From: Wujia chipingensis
GTDB lineage: Bacteria > Bacillota > Clostridia > Lachnospirales > Lachnospiraceae
Length of the DNA: 64,000 bases
Assembly (NCBI RefSeq): GCF_014337155.1
Contig: NZ_CP060632.1
Span: forward strand, 999,001-1,063,000
Reading direction: 5' to 3'
The position numbers were made by a program, and so were the translations under genes. Below the pieces are notes generated by a model. That model saw only the letters and a program-made list of their open reading frames with translations. It did not search any database and was not told the origin of the DNA. Each line of letters starts with the position of its first letter. Within the stretch, counting starts at the first letter, position 1. This document shows, one piece after another, positions 56,714-64,000 of this stretch.

Positions 56714-56981
56714 ATTTTTCTATCCATTCCTTTCCTTCCTGTGTCAGAGTGCTTCCACCACCGGATTTGCCACCGACAGTCCTGCTTGTGAGTGGAAATC
56801 CGAGTGCATGCTCGGCATTTTTTATCATACGAAGCGCTTTCGAGTAAGCAAGTCCCATCGAGCTTGCAGCTGCACGCAGGGAGCCCTCTGCTTCGATGGC
56901 ATGCAGCAGACGACAGGGACCTTCACCAAAGAATTTTTCATCCTGTTCATCGTAAAAAGTAATTTTTGTAACAGCTTTCAT
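56646..56981 (-). CDS. ModE-type winged-helix regulator (DNA-binding domain only)
   Basis: 111 residues matching the N-terminal DNA-binding half of ModE: FGEGPCRLLHAIEAEGSLRAAA, SMGLAYSKALRMIKNAE and the GGKSGGGSTLTQEGK wing. The C-terminal molbindin domains that sense molybdate in E. coli ModE are missing. The product may act with another sensor or respond indirectly. It overlaps the ABC ATPase stop by 4 bases (ATGA). Confidence 0.92.
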   Translation of the reverse strand: MKAVTKITFYDEQDEKFFGEGPCRLLHAIEAEGSLRAAASSMGLAYSKALRMIKNAEHALGFPLTSRTVGGKSGGGSTLTQEGKEWIEKYERYRDACIQANRKLYLEIFSR

Positions 56982-57772
56982 ATGGACTCCTCCTGTATCA
57001 TAACAAGGTGTTCGTTCCCGCTTTTGTCGTGGAGCTTTGTGATATTGATTGTACCATAAATCGAGGAAAGCAGCGACTCCATCTTTGAAACAGGAGTCAA
57101 TTTCGGGGAGATTTTCCCGGAACGTGTGCCTTTCGACAGGACAAGGAGCTCGTCACAGGTGTTTAATGCCAGAGAAGGGTCATGGAGTGTGACAAGCGCA
57201 CAGGCGTCATGGGCAGTCACATATGTCCGCAGGTGCTGCATCATCTGGTTCCGGAACCGGAAATCTAAGGCGCTTTCCGGCTCATCGAGGAGCAGAAGCT
57301 TACGTGCACCGACGAATGTCCGTGCAAGGATACATAACTGTTTTTGTCCTTCACTTAGCTGGTTGTAGTTTGCCTGCTCACGATCGGGAAGACCGACCAT
57401 CGTGAGAGTTGCTTTGGCATGTTCTTTCATCTGCACGGTGGGAGGCTGCAACAGCGATAAGTCCGGATGATACCCCATCAGGACAACATCCAGGACTGTC
57501 AGATCAATTGTGATTCCGCTTTTTTGGGGGATATATCCACATTGCTTTGCAAGTTCCCGTGCAGAAAGTGATTCCAGTGTATTTTCTGCAAGCAGACAGG
57601 AACCTTTGTGCGGGAGGATGTTCGCAATCGCTTTTAAAAGTGTAGTTTTGCCGCATCCATTTGCACCGAGAATACCGGTGATTGTTCCAGGACGCGACGT
57701 AAAGCTGATATCGTGTAGGATTTCTTTTCTGCCATATCCGGCAGACAGGTGACTGATTGTGAGCAGACTCAT
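56978..57772 (-). CDS. ABC transporter ATP-binding protein (FecE type)
   Basis: 264 residues. Walker A GILGANGCGKTTLLK (about 33-47), Q loop in GYIPQKSGI, signature LSEGQKQL (a variant of LSGGQ), Walker B KLLLLDEPESALD, and the H loop VTLHDPSLA. This class powers importers of iron chelates, cobalamin and, in the MolBC type, molybdate and tungstate. ATG 57772 overlaps the permease stop (ATGA) and is preferred to ATG 57796. Confidence 0.94.
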   Translation of the reverse strand: MSLLTISHLSAGYGRKEILHDISFTSRPGTITGILGANGCGKTTLLKAIANILPHKGSCLLAENTLESLSARELAKQCGYIPQKSGITIDLTVLDVVLMGYHPDLSLLQPPTVQMKEHAKATLTMVGLPDREQANYNQLSEGQKQLCILARTFVGARKLLLLDEPESALDFRFRNQMMQHLRTYVTAHDACALVTLHDPSLALNTCDELLVLSKGTRSGKISPKLTPVSKMESLLSSIYGTINITKLHDKSGNEHLVMIQEESI

Positions 57773-58758
57773 GATTCGCGGTTCCTCCTTACGCATAGAT
57801 AAATCAAAAATGGTGCGCCAACAAGACTGGTGAAGATACTGACCGGCAGTTCTGTGGAAGCTACGCTTCGTGCCAGAATATCTCCGAGTGTCAGCAGGCA
57901 GCCACCGATGATCCCACTTAGAAACATCGTGGATAGCCGGTTGTTTTTGATGATCAGACGTGCACCGTGCGGTGCAAGCAGAGAGATGAAGCTGATAAGC
58001 CCGGTCATGCTGATGATTCCGGATGTTGCCAGCGTTGCAATCAGGAGAATCAAAAGCCGGAGATGTTGTGTGTGAACACCGAGCATACGCCCTTCGTCAT
58101 CGTGCAGGGAAAGCATCATAATCTGCCGGTACAACAAAAAAAGTGCGCTGACACAGAGGATACAGAGAATCACATTTCCTTTGATGGAATAGAGACTGAT
58201 ACCATTTAAACTCCCCATAATCCAGTATTCGATGGATGCAAGCTGTTTTTCCGGGTCGGCGAGCAGCTTCAGGAAGATGAGCGCTGTCTGGGCTAAGCTG
58301 TGTACCGCGATTCCCGCCAACACGATTCCTCTGCCATCCTGCCCGGCAGTGAGGGATGCGAGCATAAGCGCTAGAACAACAGAACCGAGAGCACCGGCAA
58401 ATGCAGACGCAGTCACTGCCATAGAGCCGGACAGAAACAGGATGCCGAACGCGGCACCGGCGCTGGCACCGGAAGATACACCGATGATATCTGGTGATGC
58501 CAATGGATTCCGGAATACAGTCTGGAAGACAAAACCTGCTACGCCGAGAACGAAACCGCCGATACAGCCGACGATTCCGCGGCTTGCGCGCAATGTCACA
58601 AACACCTGCCACTGTCTTGAATCACCGGATATAATTCCGGAGAGTGTGAGTGGGTAGCGGCCGACAAAAAATGAAAAAATCGTCAGAACCGTTAAGAAAA
58701 CGGTTCCGACGATAAGGGCGAATTTAATTTTATTACTTGATTCCGTAGAAAGTTTCAT
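57769..58758 (-). CDS. ABC transporter permease (FecCD family)
   Basis: 329 residues with about nine to ten transmembrane helices. Family segments are LRASRGIVGCIGGFVLGVAG, FRNPLASPDIIGVSSGASAG and the late GLISFISLLAPHGARLI, which contacts the ATPase. It starts inside the last 26 bases of the binding-protein gene. ATG 58758 is chosen because the normal permease N-terminus begins there. A single gene presumably forms a homodimeric channel. Confidence 0.93.
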   Translation of the reverse strand: MKLSTESSNKIKFALIVGTVFLTVLTIFSFFVGRYPLTLSGIISGDSRQWQVFVTLRASRGIVGCIGGFVLGVAGFVFQTVFRNPLASPDIIGVSSGASAGAAFGILFLSGSMAVTASAFAGALGSVVLALMLASLTAGQDGRGIVLAGIAVHSLAQTALIFLKLLADPEKQLASIEYWIMGSLNGISLYSIKGNVILCILCVSALFLLYRQIMMLSLHDDEGRMLGVHTQHLRLLILLIATLATSGIISMTGLISFISLLAPHGARLIIKNNRLSTMFLSGIIGGCLLTLGDILARSVASTELPVSIFTSLVGAPFLIYLCVRRNRES

Positions 58759-59848
58759 AGAACGCTGCCTTTTCTTCTGTATACATATCTGCAGATACCT
58801 GATCCGGGTGCAGGATTCCGGCAAGCCAGATGGATGCCAGGATTCCGCCTGGTACAGGACTGTCTAATGCTTCGATATCGCCAGGGATTGCATAGACATT
58901 TCCGTTTTTGACTGCGGTGCACTCCTTCAGATTCTCGTCGTTTAATACATCTTCGGGTGTGTATTCTGCATCCGAAGCGAGAATAATATAAGAAGGATCC
59001 CATGCCAGAAGCTGCTCGTAGCTGATCTCGGCCCAATAGGTATCCGTGATTTCGGATGCTGCATTTTTACCGCCTGCCAGTTCGATAAGCCCTGACTGAT
59101 ACATCGCCGGACCGGCAGTGGAAAGAAGGGAAGAGTTACCGGCGAGATAGACGCTTTTTGCATCGACGCCGGATAAGTCTTTTTCGAGCATCTCTTTTTT
59201 CTCATCAATATAAGAAAGAAGGGCATCTGCGTTTTCCTTTGTGTTGGTTGCGGTGGAGACAAGTTCAATCATCTGTTCTAACTGATCTTCGCTTTCCGGA
59301 TTGACAAGCAGGACAGGGATGTCAAGCTCAGAGAGGCTTTGCGCTGCATCCTTTAATTTCATAGGCAGGATGACAAGCTCTGGGGAGAGGGAAGCGCAGG
59401 TTTCTAAGTCAAATTCCTTGGCTGTGCCGACATTTGGAAGCTCGAGGAATTCTGGCGCCGCAAGTTTGTAGATTGGCCGCTTACCTGCTTTTGCTTCGAT
59501 GCCTGTTACCTTGTCTTTCAGACCGAGTGCAAGCAGGAGACTTGTGGAGATATAGTATCCGCTCACGATTGACTCCGGTTCTTTTTCAATTGTGACTTCA
59601 CGACCAGTCTGGTCGGTGACTGTGACCGGATAGACCGTCTGCGCATCAGAGCCCTCTTCACTGGCATCTGCGGGGGTGCTGTCTGCCGTTGTAGCAGCAT
59701 CCGATATGGAGGCTGCCGGTGCTTCTGTGACAGCTGTTTCCGTTGTTGTGGTTGTCTCTGTGGATGCAGGTTTGCTGCATCCGATCAGAGAGAGCAGCAT
59801 CAGGCCGATGAGTATAAGTGCTACATGTTTTTTGAATCTTTGTTTCAT
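58733..59848 (-). CDS. ABC transporter substrate-binding lipoprotein (FecB/helical-backbone type)
   Basis: 371 residues. A lipoprotein signal ends in LLSLIGC (lipidated Cys near 24), then a Thr/Ala/Glu-rich linker to about 70, and a class III binding fold: TVTDQTGREVTIEKEP opening, ETCASLSPELVI, and WDPSYIILASDA near the end. The class carries siderophore iron, haem, cobalamin or molybdate/tungstate. Linkage to a ModE-type gene and a molybdenum hydroxylase favours molybdate or tungstate. AAAGGG precedes ATG 59848. Confidence 0.92.
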   Translation of the reverse strand: MKQRFKKHVALILIGLMLLSLIGCSKPASTETTTTTETAVTEAPAASISDAATTADSTPADASEEGSDAQTVYPVTVTDQTGREVTIEKEPESIVSGYYISTSLLLALGLKDKVTGIEAKAGKRPIYKLAAPEFLELPNVGTAKEFDLETCASLSPELVILPMKLKDAAQSLSELDIPVLLVNPESEDQLEQMIELVSTATNTKENADALLSYIDEKKEMLEKDLSGVDAKSVYLAGNSSLLSTAGPAMYQSGLIELAGGKNAASEITDTYWAEISYEQLLAWDPSYIILASDAEYTPEDVLNDENLKECTAVKNGNVYAIPGDIEALDSPVPGGILASIWLAGILHPDQVSADMYTEEKAAFYETFYGIK

Positions 59849-59898
59849 AATAAAAACCCTTTCGTTATACTTTTGATAATACAACGGTATTGTAACAA

Positions 59899-59955
59899 AA
59901 CCGCTTTTCAAAGGCAAGTATTTTTACTATAATATAAAATTGGAAAAAAGCGGTT
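59899..59955. promoter_or_regulatory. Perfect 10-bp inverted repeat bracketing the xdh promoter
   Basis: AACCGCTTTT (59899-59908) and AAAAGCGGTT (59946-59955) are exact reverse complements, 47 bp apart centre to centre. The left arm overlaps the -35 of the hydroxylase promoter and the right arm lies just after its start. A second, smaller repeat TACAA-CGGTA-TTGTA (59880-59894) lies on the transporter side. Confidence 0.65.
59905..59933 (+). promoter_or_regulatory. Promoter of the molybdenum hydroxylase operon
   Basis: TATAAT (59928-59933) with a weak -35, TTTTCA (59905-59910), at a 17-base spacing. The poor -35 inside an inverted repeat suggests regulated use. Confidence 0.6.
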
Positions 59956-59976
59956 AGAGAAATAGAAGGAGCTTTT

Positions 59977-60771
59977 ATGGTAACAATACAGAATTATGTT
60001 CGTGTAAAAAATCTGGAAGAAGCTTATACGCTGAACCAGAAAAAAGGAAGCATGATCCTCGGTGGAATGCTTTGGACGAAGATGCAGGATCGGACAATCC
60101 AGACGGCAATCGATCTGTGCGAGCTGGGACTTGACAGGATTGATGAGAACGCGGATGCATTTTTTATCGGTGCGATGGTGTCTCTGCGTGAAATCGAGCT
60201 GCATGAAGGACTGTATGCATATACGCAGGGCGCGGTCAGAGATGCCTTAAAGGATATTGTCGGTGTTCAGTTCCGGAACCTGGCAACTGTCGGCGGCAGT
60301 ATCTGGGGACGGTTTGGCTTCTCGGATGTCCTGACGATGTTTCTTGCTATGGATACATACGTGGAACTGTTTCAGGGCGGTATAATTCCGTTGCAGGAGT
60401 TCGCCGAGAAAAAACCGGACCGGGACGTGCTTGTGCGTCTGATCGTGAAGAAAACACCGGGTGTCTATGCGTATGCATCGGTTCGTAATCAACGGACAGA
60501 TTTCCCGGTTCTTGCATGTGCAGCGGCAAATGTTTCCGGTACATACCGGATTTCTGTCGGTGCGAGACCGGGCAAAGCAATCTGTATCACGGATGAGGAA
60601 GGATTTCTCACAGACGGAATCACAGAAGAGCGTGCAAAACAGTTTGCAAAATGGGTAGAGACAAAAATCCCGACAGCCGGCAATCACCGGGGCAGTGCAG
60701 CATACCGCACACGCCTTACAGGTGCGCTTTGCTATCGGTTAACAAAGAAAATCGGAGAGGAGCAGGCATAG
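59977..60771 (+). CDS. Xanthine-dehydrogenase-family FAD-binding subunit
   Basis: 264 residues of the CoxM/XdhB type. VQFRNLATVGGSIWGR (about 93-108) is the second FAD loop and GFSDVLTMFLAMD follows. The usual first loop G-G-T-D-L is replaced by ILGGMLWTKMQ (about 27-37). The C-terminal domain spans about 170-260. It carries electrons from the 2Fe-2S subunit to an acceptor. AAGGAGC ribosome site. First gene of the operon, 2 bases before the next start. Confidence 0.92.
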   Translation: MVTIQNYVRVKNLEEAYTLNQKKGSMILGGMLWTKMQDRTIQTAIDLCELGLDRIDENADAFFIGAMVSLREIELHEGLYAYTQGAVRDALKDIVGVQFRNLATVGGSIWGRFGFSDVLTMFLAMDTYVELFQGGIIPLQEFAEKKPDRDVLVRLIVKKTPGVYAYASVRNQRTDFPVLACAAANVSGTYRISVGARPGKAICITDEEGFLTDGITEERAKQFAKWVETKIPTAGNHRGSAAYRTRLTGALCYRLTKKIGEEQA

Positions 60772-60773
60772 AC

Positions 60774-61247
60774 ATGGATATCAAAATCAAAGTAAATGGA
60801 ACACTGATTTGTGAATCAGTATCGCCGGATCTTCTGCTCCTTGATTTTCTGCGGAAGCATGGCTGCTACAGTGTGAAGCGCGGTTGTGAGACCGCAAATT
60901 GCGGGCTTTGTACCGTGCTTTTAGATGGAACCCCAGTCTTGTCATGTTCGGTGCTCTGTGCAAGAGCGGATGGACATGAAGTATATACGCTCGAAGGACT
61001 GCAGGAGGAAGCATCCGGTTTTGTTGGATTTATCGCTGACCAGGGGGCTGATCAGTGCGGATTTTGCAATCCGGGATTTGTCATGAATACGATTGCATTG
61101 CTCCGAGAGAATCCGGATCCTTCGGATGATGAGATACGTGCGTACCTGGCAGGAAACTTATGCCGGTGTTCCGGATACGAAGGACAGCTCCGGGGAATCC
61201 GGAATTACCTGGACTATATAAATAGGAAGAAGCAGGGAAAGGAGTAA
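60774..61247 (+). CDS. Xanthine-dehydrogenase-family 2Fe-2S subunit
   Basis: 157 residues of the CoxS/XdhC type. The N-terminal plant-ferredoxin cluster uses cysteines in KRGCETANCGLCTVL and a later SCSVLC. The helical second cluster uses CGFCNPGFV and NLCRCSGYEG. These two 2Fe-2S centres link the molybdenum site to FAD. GGAGAGGAG precedes the ATG. Confidence 0.96.
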   Translation: MDIKIKVNGTLICESVSPDLLLLDFLRKHGCYSVKRGCETANCGLCTVLLDGTPVLSCSVLCARADGHEVYTLEGLQEEASGFVGFIADQGADQCGFCNPGFVMNTIALLRENPDPSDDEIRAYLAGNLCRCSGYEGQLRGIRNYLDYINRKKQGKE

Positions 61248-61250
61248 GCG

Positions 61251-63551
61251 ATGGAACATAAGAATTACAATGCCATTCACAAATCAGTCCGGAAGAAAGA
61301 CTCCATGCAGCTGCTGCTGGGAAAACCGGTGTATACAGATGATATCACGGGTCCTGCGCTTGTCGTGAAGCTTCTACGCAGTCCGCATGCCAATGCGATT
61401 GTGGAAGAAATCCATACAGAAATTGCAAAGAAAATTCCGGGCGTGGTGGATATCTATACATGGGAGGATGTGCCGAAAACAAGGTTTGCAATCGCAGGTC
61501 AGACTTATCCGGAACCATCTCCGTATGACCGGTTGATTATCGACCGGCACGTGCGGTTTGTGGGAGATGTTGTCGCAATCATTGCAGCAGAGGATGAAAA
61601 AGCGGCATGCAAAGCGATGAAGCTTGTGAAAGTGAAATACAATGTGTTAGAGCCGGTGCTTGATTTCCACAAAGCGAAGGATAATCCGGTGCTTGTGCAT
61701 CCGGAGGATGACTGGTATCCGCCGGTTGATGTGGGTGGTGATGCAAAACGGAATGTGATCGCACATGAATTAAGCGGAGATGGCGATGTCGATGCCGTGA
61801 TTTCGGACTGTGAGGTATCATTTTCCCATGCTTATCATATGCGTGCGTTCAACCAGGCAATGATGGAAACATTTCGCACATATACATGTCTTGACCGGTA
61901 TGGAAGACTGCATGTGATTTCTTCGACACAGATTGTTTTCCATGTGCGCCGGATTTTATCGAGAGCGCTTGGAATCCCGAAAAGCAAAATCCGCGTGGAA
62001 AAACCGCGGATTGGTGGTGGATTTGGTGCGAAGCAGACTGCAGTCAGCGAAGTGTATCCGGCGTTTGTGACGATGCAGACGGGGCGCCCGGCGAAACTCA
62101 TCTTTACAAGGTACGAAAGCCAGATTGCAGGTTCGCCGCGGCATGAGATGGAAGTCACTGTCCGGCTGGGTGCAGACCGGGACGGACATATCCGCGGACT
62201 TGATCTGTACACACTTTCCAATACAGGTGCATATGGGGAACATGGACCGACGACGGTCGGACTTAGCGGACACAAGTCAATTCCACTTTATACAGGAGGA
62301 CTTGAGGCGTTCCGGTTTGGTTACGATGTCGTCTATACAAATACAATGGCGGCGGGTGCTTATCGCGGCTATGGCGCAACCCAGGGAATCTTTGCTCTGG
62401 AGTCCTCGGTCAATGAGCTTGCGGAGTCGCTTGGCATCGACCCGACGCAGATTCGGGAGAAAAATATGCTCCGGGAGGGCATGAAGATGCCGGCGTATTA
62501 TGGAGAGATTGCAAATGCCTGCGCGCTTGACCGCTGTATGGCAAGATGCCGTGAGCTTTTTGGCTGGGAAGAGAAATATCCGGTCCGGGAGATGGGCGAT
62601 GGAAAAGTGCGGACCGCCGGTGTTGCGATGGCGATGCAGGGTTCCTGTATATCCAACGTCGATGTCGGTTCTGCAACTGTGAAGCTGGCAGATGATGGAA
62701 CGTTTAACCTGATCATCGGTGCGGCAGATATGGGAACCGGCTGTGATACGATTCTGGCGCAGATGGTGGCTGAGTGTATGGACTGTTCTGTGGATGACGT
62801 GGCAGTATTTGGCGCAGATACGGACGCATCTCCGTATGATTCCGGTTCTTATGCATCTTCGACTACCTATGTAACAGGAAAAGCAGTAGAGCTTGCCTGC
62901 GAGGAGCTGAAGAAAAAACTGTGTGCGATTGCGGCGGGAATGCTTGGATGTGAACCGGAAGAAACGGTATTCGAAGATGGGTGTGTGCGGAAGATTAACA
63001 CAGACGAGCGTGTTACACTGGCGCAGATCAGTGTGAAGGATCAGGTGGCAAATGATATTGCGGCGGTTGCAACTGCATCACATTCTTCACCGGTTTCTCC
63101 ACCGCCATATATGGTTGGTATGGTGGAAATTGAGCTTGACCGCTATACCGGGGAGGTAAAAATCCTCGATTATGTGGCAGTTGTGGATTGTGGAATCGCA
63201 ATCAACCCGGCACTTGCACGTATCCAGGCAGAGGGTGGAATCGTGCAGGGAATCGGTCATACGTTGTTTGAGAATATCACATATGATGAAAACGGAAAAC
63301 CGGTTGAGTCCAATTTTATGCAATATAAAATCCCAACGCGGCTGGACATGGGACACCTACGGGTTGAGTTTGAGAATAGCTACGAGCCGACAGGTCCATT
63401 TGGCGCAAAATCCATCGGGGAAATCGTGATCAACACACCGGCACCGGCGATTGCTCATGCAATTTACCGGGCGACAGGTGTATGGCACAGAGAACTTCCG
63501 ATCACACCGGAGAAGATATTGATGTCGATGCCGGAAGATGATTTTAGATAA
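61251..63551 (+). CDS. Xanthine-dehydrogenase-family molybdopterin-binding subunit
   Basis: 766 residues, the catalytic subunit. The N-terminal domain has VYTDDI and LLRSPHANA. Cofactor and substrate segments are IGGGFGAKQ (near 258), AAGAYRGYGATQG (near 370), and GAADMGTGCDTILAQ (near 490). The essential glutamate is in GAKSIGEIVINTPAPAIAHA (near 725-744). Such enzymes hydroxylate purines, nicotinate or other heterocycles with water. The linked purine permease suggests a purine substrate. Some clostridial relatives carry selenium, which the sequence cannot show. Confidence 0.95.
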   Translation: MEHKNYNAIHKSVRKKDSMQLLLGKPVYTDDITGPALVVKLLRSPHANAIVEEIHTEIAKKIPGVVDIYTWEDVPKTRFAIAGQTYPEPSPYDRLIIDRHVRFVGDVVAIIAAEDEKAACKAMKLVKVKYNVLEPVLDFHKAKDNPVLVHPEDDWYPPVDVGGDAKRNVIAHELSGDGDVDAVISDCEVSFSHAYHMRAFNQAMMETFRTYTCLDRYGRLHVISSTQIVFHVRRILSRALGIPKSKIRVEKPRIGGGFGAKQTAVSEVYPAFVTMQTGRPAKLIFTRYESQIAGSPRHEMEVTVRLGADRDGHIRGLDLYTLSNTGAYGEHGPTTVGLSGHKSIPLYTGGLEAFRFGYDVVYTNTMAAGAYRGYGATQGIFALESSVNELAESLGIDPTQIREKNMLREGMKMPAYYGEIANACALDRCMARCRELFGWEEKYPVREMGDGKVRTAGVAMAMQGSCISNVDVGSATVKLADDGTFNLIIGAADMGTGCDTILAQMVAECMDCSVDDVAVFGADTDASPYDSGSYASSTTYVTGKAVELACEELKKKLCAIAAGMLGCEPEETVFEDGCVRKINTDERVTLAQISVKDQVANDIAAVATASHSSPVSPPPYMVGMVEIELDRYTGEVKILDYVAVVDCGIAINPALARIQAEGGIVQGIGHTLFENITYDENGKPVESNFMQYKIPTRLDMGHLRVEFENSYEPTGPFGAKSIGEIVINTPAPAIAHAIYRATGVWHRELPITPEKILMSMPEDDFR

Positions 63552-63580
63552 GCAAATACCAAAGACAAGGAGAAAAACAG

Positions 63581-64000
63581 ATGAAAAAGAGTTTTAAGTT
63601 ATCGGATGCGGCATTTCAGATGGATGGAAAGATGCCACTTGCGCAGGCAATTCCTCTTGGATTGCAGCATGTTTTGGCGATGTTTGTTGGAAACCTTACA
63701 CCGCTTTTAATCATCACAGGTGCCTGTGGAATCGCAGGAGGAGAGTTTGCCGGGCTGCAGCTTTCCCTGCTTCAGAATGCAATGCTTGTTGCAGGAATTG
63801 TGACATTGGTGCAGCTTTTTGCAATCGGTCCGGTCGGCGGACGTGTACCGATCATCATGGGTACATCATCCGGGTTTATTGGTGTATTTAACAGCGTCGC
63901 AGCAACGATGGGGGGCGGTGTATCCGCATATGGAGCAATCATGGGGGCATCAATTTTAGGCGGCTTTTTTGAGACGGTGCTTGGGTTCTTTTTAAAACCG
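63581..64000 (+). CDS. NCS2-family purine/uracil permease, N-terminal part
   Basis: An open frame of 140 codons runs to the window end. ATG 63581 has AAGGAG 8 bases upstream. MPLAQAIPLGLQHVLAMFVGNLTPLL is the first helix signature of nucleobase:cation symporters (UraA/XanP type), and VPIIMGTSSGFIG is the conserved third-helix region. It lies 29 bases after the hydroxylase genes, so uptake of xanthine, urate or a related base is inferred. Confidence 0.93.
   Translation, partial: MKKSFKLSDAAFQMDGKMPLAQAIPLGLQHVLAMFVGNLTPLLIITGACGIAGGEFAGLQLSLLQNAMLVAGIVTLVQLFAIGPVGGRVPIIMGTSSGFIGVFNSVAATMGGGVSAYGAIMGASILGGFFETVLGFFLKP

Overview
This 64 kb window is chromosomal DNA from an anaerobic, spore-forming member of the Clostridia, most likely the family Lachnospiraceae. 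The family call is inferred from a spoIIA operon (spoIIAA-spoIIAB-sigF), a spoVAA-AB-AC-AD-AE operon, AddAB instead of RecBCD, a type 1B dihydroorotate dehydrogenase with PyrK, a protein with ChW (clostridial hydrophobic W) repeats, and a three-subunit anaerobic-type molybdenum hydroxylase. Gene density is high. Many starts overlap the previous stop by 1-8 bases, and most intergenic gaps hold only a ribosome binding site, a promoter or a terminator hairpin.

Layout. 1-240: the 3' end of a tyrosine recombinase and a 10-bp-phased repeat, probably the edge of an integrated element. 305-2150: hisH, hisF and a GNAT acetyltransferase. 2211-5023: an HPr-like protein without the active-site histidine, mtaB, tRNA-Glu(CTC) and a zinc-ribbon membrane protein. 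5076-15184: addB-addA-queF-folC, a 61-residue protein and a zinc-ribbon/TPR membrane protein. 15281-16805: spoIIAA-spoIIAB-sigF. 16930-18993: a TetR regulator followed by two overlapping genes of uncertain role. 19020-21095 (minus): a FIST sensor gene and a cytoplasmic chemotaxis receptor gene. 21321-24227: a class A penicillin-binding protein. 24309-27342 (minus): spoVAA-AE. 27517-34575: a chorismate-mutase-domain gene, pyrC-pyrF-pyrK-pyrD, a small membrane protein and an M29-like peptidase. 34669-38251: a formate/nitrite-type channel, then deoB and a pyrimidine-nucleoside phosphorylase with an unusual insert. 38273-41917: a large secreted CAP/Cys-repeat/ChW protein. 41959-45871: purE, a PspA-like gene, pcrA and a small acidic-tailed membrane protein. 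46186-53238: a 2350-residue cell-wall adhesin with two FctA-like and seven Cna_B domains. 53306-55629: a MATE exporter and a tRNA-dihydrouridine synthase. 55601-64000: a molybdenum-hydroxylase locus.

The most coherent accessory system is that last one. On the minus strand run a FecB/FecC/FecE-type ABC importer, a ModE-type regulator and a fused P-loop NTPase/MobA-like nucleotidyltransferase. Divergent from them are FAD, 2Fe-2S and molybdopterin subunits of a xanthine-dehydrogenase-family enzyme, followed by an NCS2 purine permease that runs off the window. Together they look like oxyanion uptake, metal sensing, cofactor finishing, enzyme and substrate uptake in one locus. A perfect 10-bp inverted repeat brackets the hydroxylase promoter. 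All functions are read from sequence motifs and family knowledge; no database search was run.
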